The notes under the pieces are model-generated. The model was not told where the DNA came from. It saw only the letters and a list, made by a program, of their open reading frames with translations, and did no database searches. Positions 17,268 through 25,488 of a stretch of DNA of 64,000 nt are shown in pieces. The translations under genes were made by a program, and so were the position numbers. Position 1 is the stretch's first letter. Each line of letters begins with the position of its first letter. Origin of the DNA: Saccharibacillus soli. Its GTDB lineage: Bacteria; Bacillota; Bacilli; Paenibacillales; Paenibacillaceae. The stretch spans positions 62,001 through 126,000 of the forward strand of contig NIOB01000008.1 in the NCBI GenBank assembly GCA_002189105.1, written 5' to 3'.

Positions 17268-19094
17268 ATGCCCGATTCACAGGAATACCGCTTCCAGGTC
17301 AACCTGAGCGGTATGATCGATATTTTATCCAACCATCTGTACAGCAGCCCTCGTGTCTTCCTGCGTGAACTGCTGCAAAACGCCACGGATGCCATCACGG
17401 CACGTCTGGATCTTGATCCTGCTCATCGCGGTGAGGTAACGGTTGAGCTGGCCGGAAGCGGCGCAGGCGCAACGCTGCTCATGCAGGATAACGGCATTGG
17501 CCTGACCGAAGAGGACGTCCATGAATTCCTGGCCATGATCGGTCATTCGTCGAAGCGAAATGGAACGGAGCTGCTTGGCGAGACTTCCTTTATCGGACGC
17601 TTTGGCATCGGCCTGCTCTCCTGCTTCATGGTCAGCGACGAGATCGTCATGTTGACCCAATCCGCCAAGGGCGGCCCTTCCATCGAATGGCGCGGCAAGC
17701 CGGATGGTACATACAGTATTCGCAAGCTGGAATCTTCGCTCACCCCAGGAACCAAAGTTTATTTGCGCTGCAAGGAAGAAACGGACTTCTATTTTGAACC
17801 GGAATCCGTTGAGCTGGATCTGCTGCATTATGGAGCGCTGCTGCCTTATCCGATCCGGTTAAGTGAAGGCGGACGCGAACGTAGGATCAACGCAGAACCG
17901 CCACAATGGATCGTAAATCCCGAACTCACCCAGAACCATCGGGACGAAGTTCTGCGCTTTGGTGAACGGATGCTGGGCGAGCGGTTCCATGACTTCATCC
18001 CTCTTCAGACCTCAACCGGTCGTACCGGAGGGATCGCCTACATTCTGCCGCACGCCGTCAACCTGAACGCCAAACGTTCGCACAAAGTGTATCTCAAGCG
18101 GATGCTGATCTCTGAACAGGCGGACAACATCCTGCCGGAATGGGCCTTCTTCGTCAAATGCCTGATCTGGACGGACGAACTTCAGCCGACCGCTTCACGC
18201 GAACATTTCTATGAAAATGAACAGCTTGAACGCGTGCGCGGCGAACTGGGTCACTCTATTCGGACGGAACTCCTGCGCATGAGCGAGACGGATGAACCCC
18301 GCCTGCGAAAAATCATTGATCTGCACGCCCTGTCCATGAAAAATCTCGCCGTGGAAGATGATGAATTCTATCGCATGATCTACCGCTGGCTGCCTTTTGA
18401 GAGTACCTATGGGCATAAGACGCTGGGGGAACTGCTGAACGAACATCGTACGCTGTATTACACCGCTACGCTGGATCATTACCGTCAGCTTCGCCATGTC
18501 GCTTCGGCGCAGGCCATGCTGGTCATCAACGGCGGATATATCTATGAGCTGGAGCTGCTGGACTCCCTCCCTCGCATCCTGCCAGGCGCCAATGTGCAAC
18601 GTTTGCTGCCGGAAGATGTCTCGCTTGCTTTTGTGGATCTGAACGCAGAAGAACGCGCAGCTACACTTGAAGCCGCACGTGCTGCCGATCTGATTCTTCA
18701 GCCTTTCCGCTGCCGCGTGCTGCTCAAGCGTTTCAAGCCGGATGAACTGCCTGCTCTGTTTACGCTGCCGGAAGAAGCGGCTACACTGCGTTCGATCGAG
18801 CGTGCAAGTGAAGAAAGCCCGCAGGCGTTCGCTTCCATTCTCGGCAGTCTGGGCGGTTCGATCCAGAACAGCGCTAATGCCTATTCCATCCTGTACCTTA
18901 ACCTGAACAATCCCGTGGTTGAGCGGCTGTTCATGGGTAAACCGACGGGACGTTTGAACACGCTGGTGGAGATGCTGTACGCCAATGCGCTGATGATGGG
19001 CCATTACCCGATGAGCCGCCCCGAGATGGCACTGCTGAACGCAGGCATCCTGTCGCTGATTGACTGGAGCATGGACTCGGATCGAAAGGAGTAG
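17268..19094 (+). CDS. Divergent Hsp90 (HtpG-family) chaperone ATPase
   Basis: 608 residues, slightly shorter than typical HtpG. The GHKL ATP site is intact: FLRELLQNATDAI with Glu34, Asn38 and Asp41, QDNGIGL with Asp74, and GRFGIGLLSC near 110-119. The middle domain carries HKVYLKRMLIS and the family-like TASREHFYENEQ. The C-terminal third (NIQNSANAY-type region, LNNPVVERL, MLYANALMMG) fits the dimerisation part. It differs from housekeeping HtpG in many otherwise conserved blocks, so it may be a specialised second copy. It would act in the cytoplasm on unknown clients. A TPR-like protein follows eight nt after its stop, and the two share one promoter. AGAGGAGG precedes the ATG. Confidence 0.85.
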   Translation: MPDSQEYRFQVNLSGMIDILSNHLYSSPRVFLRELLQNATDAITARLDLDPAHRGEVTVELAGSGAGATLLMQDNGIGLTEEDVHEFLAMIGHSSKRNGTELLGETSFIGRFGIGLLSCFMVSDEIVMLTQSAKGGPSIEWRGKPDGTYSIRKLESSLTPGTKVYLRCKEETDFYFEPESVELDLLHYGALLPYPIRLSEGGRERRINAEPPQWIVNPELTQNHRDEVLRFGERMLGERFHDFIPLQTSTGRTGGIAYILPHAVNLNAKRSHKVYLKRMLISEQADNILPEWAFFVKCLIWTDELQPTASREHFYENEQLERVRGELGHSIRTELLRMSETDEPRLRKIIDLHALSMKNLAVEDDEFYRMIYRWLPFESTYGHKTLGELLNEHRTLYYTATLDHYRQLRHVASAQAMLVINGGYIYELELLDSLPRILPGANVQRLLPEDVSLAFVDLNAEERAATLEAARAADLILQPFRCRVLLKRFKPDELPALFTLPEEAATLRSIERASEESPQAFASILGSLGGSIQNSANAYSILYLNLNNPVVERLFMGKPTGRLNTLVEMLYANALMMGHYPMSRPEMALLNAGILSLIDWSMDSDRKE

Positions 19095-19102
19095 AAACGA
19101 AT

Positions 19103-20176
19103 ATGAATGATTATTTGGTGGAATTTAATGAATTGATGAGCCAGGCGTATGGTCTGCCGCATAGCGCAGCGAAGATTGCCCTGCTTGAGCGTGCCGCCGA
19201 GATCGCGGATCTGGCGGGCGATGTGGAAGCCGGATACCAGGCACGCGAAGAAATCGTGGAGACCGGAAGTTTCGGTGGATTTCCGATGAAAGCGATTGTG
19301 GCGTATTCCTGGCAGCTGGGGCAATATGATCGTGATCCCGAAGCTTTTGACGAAGATACGCTGTATTGGAATTACAAATGGATTATCGACGACATGCCTT
19401 CGTTCCCGGAAGTCCCTGCCGAACAGATCGACTCGCTTCTTCAAGACATGCGCCGCCGTTATAACGAATACGGGGTCAGTGACCGAACCTACTGGTATTA
19501 TAACTTTCGTCTCTCGATGTACATGGGGCAGTTGGAGAAAGCGCAGGAATGTCTTCAAGAGTTCCGGAAGTTAAAACGCGACTCGATGAGCGACTGCGCG
19601 GCCTGCGAATTGGACGAACAGGTGCATTATCTTGTCCTGCTTGGCAAGGATGCCGAAGCACTCAAAAAAGCGAAGCCGATCATCGAAGGACGCAAACGCT
19701 GCGCAGAAGTCCCGCATGTGACGCTGCCGCAGCTTCTTGTCCCTCTGTATCGCCTGGGACGAACGGAAGAAGCGGCAGAGATGCAGCGCAAGAGCTACTC
19801 GCTGATCCGGCAGAACGCCAAATTCATCCAGTATTTTGGCGAACATATCGGCTATCTGACTATGGCTGATCCGCAGCGAGCACTGCCCCTCCTGGAGCGC
19901 CATCTCCCGCAGGCGGAAACGCACGAAGATCCGCTAAACCGTATGATGTTTTACTGGAACGCCGCCGCGCTGATTCATAAACTTCAGCGGACGAACGAAT
20001 CCTTTGTGCTGAATTTGCCGCCTGCTTCACGCTTCGGCGCACTGGCTGACCAGCCTGAAGAACTGCGGATGAAGCTTGAACAAGAAGCGTTCGCTATCGC
20101 AGAGGCGCTGGATACGCGTAATGGCAATGACTACTACAAAGAATTCGGCAAGAAACTGTTGGCTGAACGCGGTTAA
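19103..20176 (+). CDS. TPR-like helical repeat protein, partner of the Hsp90-like protein
   Basis: 357 residues, soluble, almost wholly helical. Helix pairs with TPR-type spacing are visible (AALLERAAEIADLAGDVEAGYQAR-like at the N-terminus, GQLEKAQECLQEFRKL, GKDAEALKKAKPI, GRTEEAAEMQRKSY, DPQRALPLLERHL), though the repeats are degenerate. It starts eight nt after the chaperone gene. Eukaryotic Hsp90 works with TPR co-chaperones, so a client-adaptor or co-chaperone role is a natural inference, but the chaperone here ends in DSDRKE, not MEEVD, so the contact would be different. A CAACELDEQ stretch gives two close cysteines. No known bacterial name. Confidence 0.7.
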   Translation: MNDYLVEFNELMSQAYGLPHSAAKIALLERAAEIADLAGDVEAGYQAREEIVETGSFGGFPMKAIVAYSWQLGQYDRDPEAFDEDTLYWNYKWIIDDMPSFPEVPAEQIDSLLQDMRRRYNEYGVSDRTYWYYNFRLSMYMGQLEKAQECLQEFRKLKRDSMSDCAACELDEQVHYLVLLGKDAEALKKAKPIIEGRKRCAEVPHVTLPQLLVPLYRLGRTEEAAEMQRKSYSLIRQNAKFIQYFGEHIGYLTMADPQRALPLLERHLPQAETHEDPLNRMMFYWNAAALIHKLQRTNESFVLNLPPASRFGALADQPEELRMKLEQEAFAIAEALDTRNGNDYYKEFGKKLLAERG

Positions 20177-20227
20177 CCGACGATTCGATCCATAACTAAT
20201 CCGATCCATCGCCAATTCGATTCATCT

Positions 20228-20279
20228 CCAAAAGGAAGACCCTCGTTTCGCCGAAGCTGGCGATCCGGGGGTCTTTTGG
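20228..20279. terminator. Bidirectional terminator between convergent genes
   Basis: CCAAAAG...AGACCC pairs with GGGTCTTTTGG across a GC-rich loop; A and T runs are inside the stem ends, so it can serve both the TPR gene and the MgtC gene. Confidence 0.65.
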
Positions 20280-20319
20280 TAGGTGTATCCATCATCCATT
20301 TGTCGAAAATTTCTGCGGC

Positions 20320-21015
20320 TTATTTGATCTCGATCCCCAATATTTCGTCATACTCCTCCAGCAGCGGCATCAATTCTTCAGCACTTGTGCCTTTTGGCAT
20401 TCGCACCACCATATCGAGTGTCAGCTGCCGCTTCTCCTCGTCTTTGCCCGCTGCCTTGAAATCGATCACCGTCATCCCGCGTTCTTCAATTTGTTTCTTG
20501 AAGCGTTCTGAAGCTCCCTTCTCCTGACGGATCGTAACGACCAGCCGATGCGTAGAAGCGACCAGCCGCCCCTTGAAATTGCTGTGCATGATGATCTGCG
20601 TCAGATAGATCAGCAGCGTAGCGATGATCCCGAGGATATACAGACCTGCGCCCATCGCCATGCCCACACCGGCTGTTGCCCACATCCCGGCTGCCGTCGT
20701 GAGTCCATTAATCGTATATTTACGCATGAAGATCATGCCCGCCCCCAGGAAGCCAATTCCGCTCACAATCTCCGAAGCGACTTTGGTCGGGTCAATCTGC
20801 ACACCGTCGCGTCCTTCCAGATCCATAAATCCATATTTGGAGATGACCATAATCAGTGCGGAACCCACCGCCACGATAAAATGGGTTCGCGTCCCCGCTT
20901 CCTTGCGTCTGCTCTTGCGTTCGTATCCAATCAAGGCTCCGCATAATCCGGCAATCAGGATGCGCAGCAGATGCTCCAGTTCAAGCGGTAAATCAATCAT
21001 ATCGAAATAGCCCAT
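20320..21015 (-). CDS. MgtC/SapB family membrane protein
   Basis: 231 residues. Four to five membrane helices in the first 150 residues with the family blocks LCGALIGYERKSRRKEAGTR and SGIGFLGAGMIF, followed by GLTTAAGMWATAGVGMAMG. The C-terminal 80 residues are a soluble ACT-like beta-alpha domain (HRLVVTIRQE, LTLDMVVRMPKGTSAEELMP). MgtC proteins in pathogens inhibit F-type ATP synthase or aid growth in low magnesium; the role in soil Bacilli is not settled. The ATG at 21015 has GGGAG eight nt upstream; a TTG one codon earlier is less likely. It stands alone between terminators. I see no magnesium riboswitch in its short leader. Confidence 0.88.
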   Translation of the reverse strand: MGYFDMIDLPLELEHLLRILIAGLCGALIGYERKSRRKEAGTRTHFIVAVGSALIMVISKYGFMDLEGRDGVQIDPTKVASEIVSGIGFLGAGMIFMRKYTINGLTTAAGMWATAGVGMAMGAGLYILGIIATLLIYLTQIIMHSNFKGRLVASTHRLVVTIRQEKGASERFKKQIEERGMTVIDFKAAGKDEEKRQLTLDMVVRMPKGTSAEELMPLLEEYDEILGIEIK

Positions 21016-21204
21016 CAAGTATACTCCCTTCCTCCAGAACCGCTTTGACGCTGAGGCGATCTGGCTTGCAAAATTCGTTCTATTCTAGCTCTTTTTTACC
21101 CAGCCCGACTGGTTCTGTTCCGGTTTTCCAGGTGCCTGGTGCAACATTTTTTCGATCATCTGCGTCTTAGGGGCAACTACGCAAGAACGAGGAGAGTGTT
21201 AATC

Positions 21205-21873
21205 ATGAAAAAGAACATCCGAAACCAACTCTTTGCACTTCCTGCAGCTGCTGCCATTCTGCTGTCTTCGTTTTCCGGTGGACAAGCCTATGCGGCATCG
21301 GCTTTTGGCGATCTGAAAGGCGTACCTCAGGCTGCTCACATTACGGCTCTACAGGAAGCGGGCATCCTTCAGGGCGCACAAGATGGCAAGTTCAATCCAC
21401 AGGGCACGCTGACCAATGCCCAGGCCATTCAGCTGGTGGTCGATCTGTACGACCTGAACATCGACGATCTGAACTTTGTCAAAAAGCCGGAAGCCTCCGA
21501 TTCTTTCCCTAAAGCAAACGATAGCGCCTGGTACGCCGACGCGCTCATCATCGCGGCACACAGCGATCTCAATCTGCCGCGCGATCTTGACCCAGGCGCA
21601 CCGGCCACCCGCGCTTCTCTGGCTTCGCTGCTCATTGCTGCCGGTCAGAACGAAGGCAAACTGCCCATGTTCCGCCTGATTCCGGTGGACATCAAGGACG
21701 AAGCCTCGATTCCGGATGGCGCAAGCGGTCAGATGCAGACTGCGCTGGCGCTTGGTCTGCTGAAGCTGGATGCGGAAGGCAATATTCGCCCCAATGAGCC
21801 GCTGACTCGGGCCTCCGCCGCCGAAATCGTGTATCAAGCGGCACTGAAGTCGCATATCGTCGGAGAAAAATGA
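21205..21873 (+). CDS. Secreted protein made of three SLH domains
   Basis: 222 residues. A signal peptide is clear (MKKNIRNQLFALPAAAAILL ending at QAYAA). The mature part is three S-layer-homology repeats: about 30-80 (FGDLKGVPQAAHITALQEAG, GKFNPQGTLTNAQAIQ), 88-140 (WYADALIIAAHSDL, GAPATRASLASLL) and 150-215 (ASGQMQTALALGLLK, PNEPLTRASAAEI). SLH repeats bind pyruvylated cell-wall polymer, so it should sit on the cell surface. There is no extra functional domain, which is unusual: it may coat wall sites or be a small S-layer component. GAGGAGA precedes the ATG; a strong terminator follows the stop. Confidence 0.85.
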   Translation: MKKNIRNQLFALPAAAAILLSSFSGGQAYAASAFGDLKGVPQAAHITALQEAGILQGAQDGKFNPQGTLTNAQAIQLVVDLYDLNIDDLNFVKKPEASDSFPKANDSAWYADALIIAAHSDLNLPRDLDPGAPATRASLASLLIAAGQNEGKLPMFRLIPVDIKDEASIPDGASGQMQTALALGLLKLDAEGNIRPNEPLTRASAAEIVYQAALKSHIVGEK

Positions 21874-21876
21874 ACA

Positions 21877-21917
21877 AGCAAAAGCGTCCCTCGGAAGGGA
21901 CGCTTTTGCTTTTTTTT
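21877..21917 (+). terminator. Terminator of the SLH gene
   Basis: A 15-bp perfect stem AGCAAAAGCGTCCCT with AGGGACGCTTTTGCT, 4-nt loop and seven T. It overlaps nothing coding. Confidence 0.95.
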
Positions 21918-22272
21918 CGGCTTCATGCTGTTTTTTCGGAACGATCCCGATCGTATGACGCCTCGGCCGATTTCGAACCGTAAGTGCCGAGACGCCACAA
22001 ATAGTCGAACCGCCCCATAGCGAAAAGGCGGAGCCACAGCATGCTGCAAACCGTCTGCACGGGCAGGATTGCGACGGCTCCGGCACACAGCGCGGCGGTG
22101 CGCGTCTGTCATCCTGTAGAGTTTATACGCCCCTCACGGTTCGGACCCTCGATTTTCCTCACCTCATTCTTACAGCTTACGGCGGCCGTAAAACCTTGTT
22201 CGGTTGGCGAAAAGACAACCCTGTATTCCGGAAAGCTGCCTCTTGTTTGTCCATCCGGCAGAGCGTGAACGC
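21918..22272. other. Intergenic stretch with no supported gene
   Basis: About 350 nt between two terminators. Open frames here lack ribosome sites and have Arg/Pro-rich translations typical of GC-rich noncoding DNA. I see no repeat or RNA fold I can name. Confidence 0.5.
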
Positions 22273-22310
22273 AAAAAGGGAGACTCCGCAAAAGCGGAAC
22301 CTCCCTTTTT
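22273..22310 (-). terminator. Terminator of the DUF5050-like gene
   Basis: On the minus strand AAAAAGGGAG...CCGC-TTTT-GCGG...CTCCCTTTTT, about 15 nt past the stop codon. Confidence 0.88.
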
Positions 22311-22325
22311 CCTGAAGCAAACGAC

Positions 22326-23633
22326 TTATTTTTTTGCGATCAGCACGATGTTCGAGACTTTCTCTTCCGTCAGCTTGACGCTTTTCGTTCCGTCTTCGTT
22401 CATCCGGTACAAACGACCGCCATCGGCTGCGTTCACATAGAAGATTCCGGCAACGTCATCTTCGTACTGGCACAGATCCCATTCCAGACCGACCATCTTT
22501 TTGAGCGTCAGCTTGGCCGGGTCGAGTACGTAAGCACCGCTCTCCGCAAACAGCACGGTCGAGCGCACCACACCTTGATTGGTCATATTGCGAACATAGC
22601 CGACATTGCCGAGCGACAGCTTTTTGGTTTTCGTGACTTTGCCGTTGACGAGCGTTGCCACGTAGGATTTTCCGTTGGCGTCATTGAAAGCCAGGCTGCT
22701 GCTGCCTACATTGGCAATCTCGTAAACGCCCGTGCTGTGCAGTTTGATCGTTTTGCCTGTAGTGCCGCTGATCACATAGCCGACTCCTTTGGAATAATCG
22801 AAATCGCCATCGGCACCAAGACGAATGCCTTTGTTGAAAACAAAATATCCGTTTGCCCAGGAGCCGGAATTGACGGCATTGACGTCGATGGGAGCTTTTG
22901 CGTTCAGCGCCTTAGCCGCGCCTCCTGCTTTGGGCAGCGAATACAGCACCATACTGGAAGTCGAATATTGGCGTTCCTGCGGGTTGGTGTTGACCATCAG
23001 GTATAAACGGCTGCTGTCGGTATGGGCGAAATAAGCGTTGTCCAGCGCACCTTTGGCAATCCACTGTACAGAACCGCTGCCATCCACTTTTTTGGAAGCT
23101 ACCCATGTTGCACGACCGTCTTTCAGCGCGTTGAAGTAGATGCGGTCCCCTACGACTTTAAACGCCGGGAAATCCGGGTCAGCCATGTTGGTCAGCTTGA
23201 GACCGTCCGTCAGCTGAGCCGCATTGGCCGAAACGGCATACAGCACGCCGGAGTCATCCAATGCGTAGACCGTATCGCCTTTTGTATCGAAATGTACCAC
23301 CCGTTTGCTTTTGCCGAAGTCTGCGGCTTTCGCACCGGAGTCAGTCAACGACAGTCTCAGCAGCGTAGTCGAATTATCGTCGTACATATAGTACATGTAA
23401 TCGCCAGCCGGTTTCAGTTCCGTGCCGTCGAAGTTTTCACGCAGACGTTGAGAAGTTCCGCCGTCCGTGCCTACCCGGTATAGATCGCCATCCGACACAT
23501 AATAGACATCCGCTGTTTGGGAAGCTGCCGCTTCCGCGGAAGACGCGCCCGAAGCCGCAGTTCCTGCCGCAATCAGCACCGCCGCGAGCGCCGAAAAGGT
23601 CAATTTTTTCGTCCATTTCCATCCGTTTGTCAT
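22326..23633 (-). CDS. Secreted DUF5050-like beta-propeller protein
   Basis: 435 residues with a signal peptide (TFSALAAVLIAAGTAASGASSAEA). The mature protein has repeated short beta-strand modules in which YY, YF or LYR follow a turn: VYYVSDGDLYRVGTDG, MYYMYDDNSTTLLRLSL, TVYALDDSGVLYAV, RIYFNALKDG, RLYLMVNTNP, IFYVNAADGGRLYRMNEDG. This is the pattern of DUF5050 and related propeller proteins common in Paenibacillus. There is no catalytic motif; a surface binding role is likely. The ATG of MTNGWKW has AGAGGG upstream and is preferred over an upstream in-frame ATG. It is a single-gene unit with terminators on both sides. Confidence 0.7.
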   Translation of the reverse strand: MTNGWKWTKKLTFSALAAVLIAAGTAASGASSAEAAASQTADVYYVSDGDLYRVGTDGGTSQRLRENFDGTELKPAGDYMYYMYDDNSTTLLRLSLTDSGAKAADFGKSKRVVHFDTKGDTVYALDDSGVLYAVSANAAQLTDGLKLTNMADPDFPAFKVVGDRIYFNALKDGRATWVASKKVDGSGSVQWIAKGALDNAYFAHTDSSRLYLMVNTNPQERQYSTSSMVLYSLPKAGGAAKALNAKAPIDVNAVNSGSWANGYFVFNKGIRLGADGDFDYSKGVGYVISGTTGKTIKLHSTGVYEIANVGSSSLAFNDANGKSYVATLVNGKVTKTKKLSLGNVGYVRNMTNQGVVRSTVLFAESGAYVLDPAKLTLKKMVGLEWDLCQYEDDVAGIFYVNAADGGRLYRMNEDGTKSVKLTEEKVSNIVLIAKK

Positions 23634-23778
23634 CGTTGTTCCCTCTTTCATCCGTTTTCCATATGTAATAAGCAAGCAAGTTTTAGACTACCATGTTTAA
23701 ATAATGAATGAACAGTAAATGTATGGAATTTGTTGAAATTGGTTCTGCCGCACCGTCCGACTTATAAAAATCCAGGCA

Positions 23779-23817
23779 AAAAGAACCCTATTTTTCGATA
23801 AAAATAGGGTTCTTTTT
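23779..23817 (-). terminator. Terminator of the secreted PepSY gene
   Basis: A perfect 18-bp stem, AAAAAGAACCCTATTTTT and its complement, around CGAT. It can work in both directions; on the minus strand it ends the PepSY gene. Confidence 0.92.
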
Positions 23818-23872
23818 CATGAACAAGGTCTTTAAGCGTTGGTAAAAAGGATAGGAACCGGGACTTTTCTGC

Positions 23873-24454
23873 TCAATCGTCGTCCTGGCCATCGTCCTCG
23901 TTATCTGTCTCGCTCTCCAGAACTTTTCCCGTATTGGCGTCAATCTTGACTTCGACTTCTCCATTCGAAGTTTTCACTTCGATCTCGTAGATGTAACTTC
24001 CATCTTCTTCATCCAGGTCGTTGTCGCTGACTTTGCCGCCGCCCGCATGCTTAATCGCAATGGCATCGGCTTGAGCCGCTGTAATCTTCACGGAAGAAGC
24101 GACCTGACCGGAATTGGCGGAGCCGGACGTCCGATCATCCTGGTCGTCATCGGGTTCAACTTTCAGTACGGAACCCGTATAAGCGTCTATCCAGACATCG
24201 ACGTCGCCTTCTTGGCGGTCAATATCGACTTCATAATAGGTTTTTCCGTTTCGCGTTTTCAATTCGATATCGTCAACTGTTCCTTTTTGCGCTTTCAATG
24301 CCAGGTTTTGCGCTTCTTTTTGCGTAATCATGGTCTGGGACGCGGAAGGTACCGCCGTGCTGCCGGACGTTCCCGCCGCGCCGGCAAGTGCCGCTGTTCC
24401 GCCGAGCGTCAGTGCTGCTGCCACTGCGCCAATCATTATGTTTCGTTTCGTCAT
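23873..24454 (-). CDS. Secreted two-PepSY-domain protein
   Basis: 193 residues. A signal peptide (IMIGAVAAALTLGGTAALAGAAG) is followed by two PepSY domains: residues about 42-100 (ITQKEAQNLALKAQKG, YYEVDIDRQEGDVDVWIDAYTGSVL) and 123-185 (ITAAQADAIAIKHAGGG, YIYEIEVKTSNGEVEVKIDANTGKVL). The linker and C-terminus are Asp-rich (DDDQDD, EDDGQDDD). PepSY proteins are thought to inhibit or hold extracellular proteases or other exported enzymes. GAGGAGGAGA lies before the ATG. It follows the RR-kinase-PepSY operon but a terminator separates it. Confidence 0.85.
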   Translation of the reverse strand: MTKRNIMIGAVAAALTLGGTAALAGAAGTSGSTAVPSASQTMITQKEAQNLALKAQKGTVDDIELKTRNGKTYYEVDIDRQEGDVDVWIDAYTGSVLKVEPDDDQDDRTSGSANSGQVASSVKITAAQADAIAIKHAGGGKVSDNDLDEEDGSYIYEIEVKTSNGEVEVKIDANTGKVLESETDNEDDGQDDD

Positions 24455-24583
24455 CTTAAATCTCCTCCTCGATCTGTATCTTGGTTATCTTCCGCATCGC
24501 AAGGATCGCTTTGTCTCTGCCGCATCATTAGAATAACCGTCTCGCCTGTGAAAGCGGGAAGAGCCCCATTAGAATTTCATGAG

Positions 24584-24613
24584 AAAAAAAGAAGCCCATT
24601 CCCAGGGCTTCTG
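24584..24613 (-). terminator. Terminator of the RR-kinase-PepSY operon
   Basis: Minus strand AGAAGCCC, 7-nt loop, GGGCTTCT and seven T. Confidence 0.9.
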
Positions 24614-24648
24614 TCTATTTGCTGTTGGGATCATGCCTATTATGGAAG

Positions 24649-25488
24649 TCAATCCTCAGATTTTTCTTCGTCCCAGGTAATCGTCTGCATCGCTCCGGAT
24701 ACGGCATTGATCTGCACTTCCGCTTCGCGGCCATTTTTCAACTCAATGTCAACGAGATAATAAGCCTGACCGTCTTCCTGGCTGCGAAGCTCGACATCCG
24801 TGTCTTCAACGGCAGCAGCCTCGACATTCAGTGCGACAGCAGCAGCCTGCTTGGCCTCTTCTTCACTCAGCAGCCTGGCCTGCCCCTGGCCCGAAGGCTC
24901 CTTTGTCGGATCGGTTGGCTTGCCGCCGCCGGGGACTCCCTCGGGAGCCCCACCCGGTTTTCCCTCATTGGGAACGGTCGTCTCCCCGGAATCCTGCGGC
25001 TCCACCAGGCGATTAACCAGAATCTTGCCGCTGTACGCATCGATCTCCAGACTGCGGCGCTCACCTGACTTCCCGGTGACTTCCGCTACATACAGACGCG
25101 TTGCTCCGCTGTTGGTTGTATCCAGCTCCAGACGCTGCACCCGAAATCCTTCAAGATCTTCCAGTTGTCGCTTGACGACTTCGCGGCTGACGATCTCCGG
25201 AGGCGGAACAGGGGCGGATTCAAGACGCTCAATCGACTCCACCTGTCCATCCGAAGCAGACAGGCGGATCTGATACAGTCCTGCATCCATCCGCAGCTTC
25301 ATCTCATACAGCGCTCCGTCCTGACGCGACGATTCAATCTTGCCCGTGTATTGTTTGAGCAGCTTGCTCTCCGCTTCTGCCAGCGTCAAGGCTGGTTTTC
25401 CGCTGCTCCACGGACTCCAGACATGCAGGCCGGCGGCAACGACTGCGGACAGTACCAGAACCAATACCCATAAGGTGGAGCGTCTCAT
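24649..25488 (-). CDS. Membrane-anchored multi-PepSY protein
   Basis: 279 residues. One N-terminal membrane helix (LWVLVLVLSAVVAAGLHVW), then three PepSY-like units at about 35-95, 97-160 and 208-275, the last two separated by a Pro/Gly-rich linker (KPGGAPEGVPGGGKP). The final unit reads LSEEEAKQAAAVAL and YYLVDIELKNGREAEVQINAVSG. Its start codon overlaps the kinase stop by four nt (ATGA), so it is translationally coupled to the sensor kinase. That coupling suggests it works with the kinase outside the membrane, for example as an accessory sensor or inhibitor. This role is inferred from position only. Confidence 0.8.
   Translation of the reverse strand: MRRSTLWVLVLVLSAVVAAGLHVWSPWSSGKPALTLAEAESKLLKQYTGKIESSRQDGALYEMKLRMDAGLYQIRLSASDGQVESIERLESAPVPPPEIVSREVVKRQLEDLEGFRVQRLELDTTNSGATRLYVAEVTGKSGERRSLEIDAYSGKILVNRLVEPQDSGETTVPNEGKPGGAPEGVPGGGKPTDPTKEPSGQGQARLLSEEEAKQAAAVALNVEAAAVEDTDVELRSQEDGQAYYLVDIELKNGREAEVQINAVSGAMQTITWDEEKSED

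Noticed and set aside
21834-22112. 92-codon minus-strand frame after the SLH gene
   Set aside because: It crosses a strong terminator and the SLH gene end and has no ribosome site.
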